Shown in pieces: positions 59,810 to 64,000 of a stretch of 64,000 nucleotides of DNA. The stretch lies in the NCBI GenBank assembly GCA_003117195.1, contig BDSI01000137.1:181001-245000 (forward strand), read 5' to 3'. Positions within the stretch are counted from its first letter, which is position 1. Each line of letters begins with the position of its first letter. The notes below the pieces were generated by a model that did not search any database, was not told the DNA's origin, and saw only the letters and a program-made list of their open reading frames with translations. The translations under genes and the position numbers were made by a program. The DNA comes from Eudorina sp. 2006-703-Eu-15. Lineage: Eukaryota; Chlorophyta; Chlorophyceae; Chlamydomonadales; Volvocaceae.

Positions 59810-60042
59810 TAAGCGCCTCACAGTGGCACGCTACTTCCGCAAAAACTCCCACCCGCCCTCCCTGTTTCGCGGCAAGACAGCCGTGTGATTGGGCGTGGGG
59901 CCCTTGACACCTAGCGAGCAGCGGACGCCTGCATCGCTACGCCAGACTGACAGACACCCGTTCACAGGAGATGCTCTGTGGAGTATACCCCGCGCCACCG
60001 CATCCGTGTCCCAGACACAAGCCGCGAACATCCCACCCGCTG

Positions 60043-61619
60043 TCACGCCACGCGCCGCCGCTGCAATGGCTGCTGGGCCCCCAAGTGCCTGTGCTCATCG
60101 GTGTATCGCCCTAACACGGCCGTGCTCTTGATCTGCCCCAGCGACTTCAACTCTGACTGCTCTAGACCCCGCTTAGCCGCCGCCTGGAGCGCCCCGCGGC
60201 GGAAGCTGTGGTTAGTTTCGCCCTCGTAGGGCTCGGCATCGCGAAGGTGGCGCCGGATGCGCGCCCCCAGCGCAGAGCTGCTCAGTGGCTCCTCCTTAAA
60301 GGACCGGCGGTCGCTGCGGAGAGGCCGGAAGAGGTAGCAGCTGATGGCACAACCTTCCGCATCCGGCTGACTAGCCCGCCAGACGTAGTAGGCGAAGGTC
60401 TGCGGGAAGCATACCGCCGGGCGTGCCAGGTTTGGCTCCAAGAATACAGCGGGTGCCCGTTGCGCCCGGTAGGTCTTGGTGCCGCGCTCTCGAACGCACA
60501 TCCGGTACGAGTCCCCAGGAGCCCACTCCCACGGTGGTGGCAGTGGGAGCCGCGGATCAGCCTCGTCCGGCTTTTCGGGGTTGCAGAAGTCAGCCCACGC
60601 CAGCTTGCCCGTGTCGAAGCCCCGGTACGTGCTTTGCCACATGAACTGCGCGCAGAGCAGGTCGCGGGCGAAGAGCAGTGCATCCACCGCCTTCTGCGCA
60701 GCCAGCAGCTGGCCCATCAGGTACTCGCACAGGCGCTCGTACTTCTCCTCAGACAGCGGCACCGCGGACAGTTCGTCGTAGCCACCCAGCATGCGCAGCC
60801 GGGTGTAACCCGCGCGATAATCGGTGACCCACGGAGACTCACACGGGTTGCCCCGACCGGTGGCTGGAGCGTAGGGTCCTACCCTCCCGGTACGGGTAAA
60901 GTAGCCGCTGAGGGCGGACAACATCCCTTTCACGGCCTGGGGCCCGGCGTCCTCCTGCTTCCGCCCGGGATGGTTCGGTAGCCACCATTCTTCCGTGTAG
61001 ACAAGAAGGGACTCGGGGCCCACAGTGGCCAACCCGATGTCGTCCCCCGTGCTGCTGAGCCAAGCCGCGAACTCCTTCGCCGCCGAATCCTGGCGCTCGC
61101 GAGTGGCGTTGGCCAGGGCCTGATCCATGACGGCCTGGGCCTTCAACAGGCCACGCTGGTAGAAGCCCGCTTTAGGTGGCGGGGGCTGATAGCGGGGTAT
61201 CTGGGCCACACGAGCAGCCCGTAGCGCTGCGAACCCCGGGCGAGCCTACGGGACAAGGTGATCGTCAGCATGTCGAGGTAGCAATCGAGTCGAGGTAACG
61301 GCCACTCACCAAGCTCGGTGGCGGAACCAACGGGGATGGCCCACCCGAAAGAAGGGGGCGGATTCCAGACGAAGCCGTGTTCTCGGCCCCGAGTTGCAGC
61401 ACACCGGGAACGTTCGGTGGTCGCGCCTGCACGAACACCGGCGATTTATGAATATTAGGACGGCTCGGCCAACGTTCACGTCGGCGAATAGGCACCCACC
61501 GAGAGCGAACGGTCGGAGGCCAGGGCGGGCCCCTCCGGCCGAGGGGCTTGGGCCCCCGGCAGCAGCCCCTCAATGCCGGACCCGAACGGAAGCCCTCCCA
61601 TCGAGTCCGTTGGTCGCGC
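60043..61619 (-). CDS. Tyrosine recombinase, copy 1 (5' end unresolved)
   Basis: Site-specific recombinase of the tyrosine (lambda-integrase) fold. The main exon 61245-60043 contains a 388-codon stretch from the VAQIPRY position; upstream exons 61426-61310 and 61619-61500 splice in phase (GT-AG). In the 388-residue core the catalytic set is visible. Arg196 lies in STYRGFDTGKLAWADF, Lys245 in GTKTYRAQ, His334-xx-Arg337 in ETNHSFRRGA, and nucleophile Tyr369 in VLGRYTDEH. An N-terminal SAM-like region (SAAKEFAAWL) fits the core-binding domain. The three exons seen each begin with codons for Ala-Arg-Pro. A further exon at 61819-61694 can be added in phase. A Cys-rich open frame starting with ATG at 62097 could be the first exon but does not join in phase by my reading. 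The stop codon is at 60043-60045. Confidence 0.8.
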
Positions 61620-61693
61620 CTGCAAGAACCGCGAGGCTTCAGCATCAGCACACCAACGAGAGATATCGACTGACACGATGTACGTCAACTTAC

Positions 61694-61819
61694 CAAGCTT
61701 GGCCAGGTGAGGGCCCGCCCGACAGACGCGTCACCAAGAACGGCATCGACACTCGGCAGGCCCGCGGCCCCCGCCGCAGAGCAAAGCACCCCGAGGGGAT
61801 TAGGGGCTGACGAAAGGGC
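61694..61819 (-). other. Possible additional 5' exon of the recombinase, copy 1
   Basis: Bounded by an AG acceptor and a GTAAGT donor, 126 bases, open in the phase needed to join the exon at 61619. It is suggestive only; no homology was recognised. Confidence 0.4.
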
Positions 61820-61882
61820 CTGCGCCAATGGCAAGGGTTCAGTACGGCGAAAGGCTGGCAGCTCTCTGCGAGGCTAACCTAC

Positions 61883-62097
61883 CCGCATGACCAGAGACGG
61901 GCGAGATTCGCCCTCAATGCTTGTTGGACGCACTTGCAGCCGCAAGCCGACGCCAGGGGTGGAAAGATCCAACACGAATGGCGCAGGCATATCGGACAGA
62001 TCGACTCCTGCCCATGCAGTCGCTGCTGCCTCGCGCTCAATGTAGTTGATTTCTTCCTGCTTAATGAATCAGGACAATTACTAGCAATGAACGCCAT
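61883..62097 (-). other. Cys-rich open frame near the element's end, copy 1
   Basis: An ATG-started frame of 71 codons ending at a GTAGGT donor. It has a cluster of Cys/His residues (CPICLRHSC, then CGCKC) that could be a zinc-binding N-terminus of the recombinase. The splice phase to the next exon does not fit, so its status is open. Confidence 0.35.
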
Positions 62098-62123
62098 CAA
62101 CCGTTGTGTTACATTTCTCCCTT

Positions 62124-64000
62124 ACGTTCTCTCTAAAGCGCATTAGAGTAAGCGCCTCACAGTGGCACGCTACTTCCGCAAAAACTCCCACCCGCCCTCC
62201 CTGTTTCGCGGCAAGACAGCCGTGTGATTGGGCGTGGGGCCCTTGACACCTAGCGAGCAGCGGACGCCTGCATCGCTACGCCAGACTGACAGACACCCGT
62301 TCACAGGAGATGCTCTGTGGAGTATACCCCGCGCCACCGCATCCGTGTCCCAGACACAAGCCGCGAACATCCCACCCGCTGTCACGCCACGCGCCGCCGC
62401 TGCAATGGCTGCTGGGCCCCCAAGTGCCTGTGCTCATCGGTGTATCGCCCTAACACGGCCGTGCTCTTGATCTGCCCCAGCGACTTCAACTCTGACTGCT
62501 CTAGACCCCGCTTAGCCGCCGCCTGGAGCGCCCCGCGGCGGAAGCTGTGGTTAGTTTCGCCCTCGTAGGGCTCGGCATCGCGAAGGTGGCGCCGGATGCG
62601 CGCCCCCAGCGCAGAGCTGCTCAGTGGCTCCTCCTTAAAGGACCGGCGGTCGCTGCGGAGAGGCCGGAAGAGGTAGCAGCTGATGGCACAACCTTCCGCA
62701 TCCGGCTGACTAGCCCGCCAGACGTAGTAGGCGAAGGTCTGCGGGAAGCATACCGCCGGGCGTGCCAGGTTTGGCTCCAAGAATACAGCGGGTGCCCGTT
62801 GCGCCCGGTAGGTCTTGGTGCCGCGCTCTCGAACGCACATCCGGTACGAGTCCCCAGGAGCCCACTCCCACGGTGGTGGCAGTGGGAGCCGCGGATCAGC
62901 CTCGTCCGGCTTTTCGGGGTTGCAGAAGTCAGCCCACGCCAGCTTGCCCGTGTCGAAGCCCCGGTACGTGCTTTGCCACATGAACTGCGCGCAGAGCAGG
63001 TCGCGGGCGAAGAGCAGTGCATCCACCGCCTTCTGCGCAGCCAGCAGCTGGCCCATCAGGTACTCGCACAGGCGCTCGTACTTCTCCTCAGACAGCGGCA
63101 CCGCGGACAGTTCGTCGTAGCCACCCAGCATGCGCAGCCGGGTGTAACCCGCGCGATAATCGGTGACCCACGGAGACTCACACGGGTTGCCCCGACCGGT
63201 GGCTGGAGCGTAGGGTCCTACCCTCCCGGTACGGGTAAAGTAGCCGCTGAGGGCGGACAACATCCCTTTCACGGCCTGGGGCCCGGCGTCCTCCTGCTTC
63301 CGCCCGGGATGGTTCGGTAGCCACCATTCTTCCGTGTAGACAAGAAGGGACTCGGGGCCCACAGTGGCCAACCCGATGTCGTCCCCCGTGCTGCTGAGCC
63401 AAGCCGCGAACTCCTTCGCCGCCGAATCCTGGCGCTCGCGAGTGGCGTTGGCCAGGGCCTGATCCATGACGGCCTGGGCCTTCAACAGGCCACGCTGGTA
63501 GAAGCCCGCTTTAGGTGGCGGGGGCTGATAGCGGGGTATCTGGGCCACACGAGCAGCCCGTAGCGCTGCGAACCCCGGGCGAGCCTACGGGACAAGGTGA
63601 TCGTCAGCATGTCGAGGTAGCAATCGAGTCGAGGTAACGGCCACTCACCAAGCTCGGTGGCGGAACCAACGGGGATGGCCCACCCGAAAGAAGGGGGCGG
63701 ATTCCAGACGAAGCCGTGTTCTCGGCCCCGAGTTGCAGCACACCGGGAACGTTCGGTGGTCGCGCCTGCACGAACACCGGCGATTTATGAATATTAGGAC
63801 GGCTCGGCCAACGTTCACGTCGGCGAATAGGCACCCACCGAGAGCGAACGGTCGGAGGCCAGGGCGGGCCCCTCCGGCCGAGGGGCTTGGGCCCCCGGCA
63901 GCAGCCCCTCAATGCCGGACCCGAACGGAAGCCCTCCCATCGAGTCCGTTGGTCGCGCCTGCAAGAACCGCGAGGCTTCAGCATCAGCACACCAACGAGA
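62124..64000 (-). mobile_element. Tyrosine-recombinase element, copy 2 (truncated by window end)
   Basis: Head-to-tail second copy, offset exactly 2339 bases from copy 1. No difference was noticed over the 1877 bases present. Confidence 0.7.
62382..63958 (-). CDS. Tyrosine recombinase, copy 2 (5' end beyond the window)
   Basis: Same gene as in copy 1. The exons are 63958-63839, 63765-63649 and 63584-62382, and the 388-residue core, with its R-K-HxxR-Y set, is identical as far as I can read. Any earlier exon lies beyond position 64000. Both copies remain open with an intact catalytic set, so neither looks decayed. Confidence 0.8.

Larger units (their letters stand above)
59785..62123 (-). mobile_element. 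Tyrosine-recombinase element, copy 1 (Crypton-like)
   Basis: A 2,339-bp unit repeated head to tail. Sequence identity with copy 2 starts exactly at ACGTTCTCTC (59785 and 62124); the bases before differ (TTAC versus CCTT). The unit carries one minus-strand multi-exon tyrosine recombinase gene and no reverse transcriptase, RNase H or transposase of another type. That layout fits Crypton-type elements, which move as circles through a tyrosine recombinase. No target-site duplication or long terminal repeat was seen. A decayed DIRS-like element reduced to its recombinase is the main alternative. Confidence 0.65.

Noticed and set aside
60208..60981. Plus-strand 257-codon frame inside the recombinase unit (and its copy at 62547-63320)
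   Set aside because: Fully antisense to the recombinase core, whose catalytic motifs show the minus strand is the coding one.
59785..62123. LTR retrotransposon or DIRS interpretation
   Set aside because: No reverse transcriptase, RNase H or protease motifs in any frame of the unit, and no long terminal repeats inside it; kept only as an alternative in case the unit is a fragment.

Overview
This window looks like nuclear DNA of a volvocine (Chlamydomonas-type) green alga. Its genes are broken into many short exons with GT-AG junctions. The coding sequence is GC-rich, with GC-ending codons, while the spacers are more AT-rich. TGTAA, the algal poly(A) signal, lies downstream of several stop codons. 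The proteins are typical eukaryotic ones with a plant/algal flavour. No rRNA gene, convincing tRNA gene, operon or CRISPR array was seen.

Layout. 202-483 (+) is the last exon of a CorA/MRS2-type Mg2+ transporter. 3473-16198 (+) is a complete clathrin heavy chain gene (32 exons, 1710 aa by my splice model). 17012-18399 (-) is ribosomal protein L10a, convergent with clathrin; a palindrome carrying TGTAA on both strands lies between them. 20005-22873 (+) is a probable plastid protein with two S1 RNA-binding domains. 25335-32676 (-) is a large CUE + F-box + leucine-rich-repeat protein. It is divergent from 33330-39711 (+), a Sec14/patellin-like CRAL-TRIO + GOLD lipid-transfer protein. 41313-46143 (+) is the small subunit of DNA polymerase delta (POLD2). 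47022-48028 (+) is a 113-aa protein that is essentially only a VHL beta domain. 49962-51644 and 54603-56345 (+) are two intronless paralogous GDS/DxxH (PC-esterase/TBL-like) membrane-anchored proteins. They share a nearly identical 529-bp core that suggests gene conversion. 59785-64000 holds two head-to-tail, apparently identical copies of a 2,339-bp unit carrying a minus-strand tyrosine recombinase; the second copy runs off the window.

The genes do not form one pathway. They are housekeeping genes (membrane traffic, translation, replication, lipid signalling, ubiquitin ligation) followed by a more dynamic right third with paralogs, dispersed repeats and the recombinase element. Exon models were built by hand from splice signals, reading phase and remembered family conservation. 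For each multi-exon gene apart from the partial MRS2 gene and the recombinase copies, the exon lengths sum to a whole number of codons, which supports the models but does not replace transcript data.
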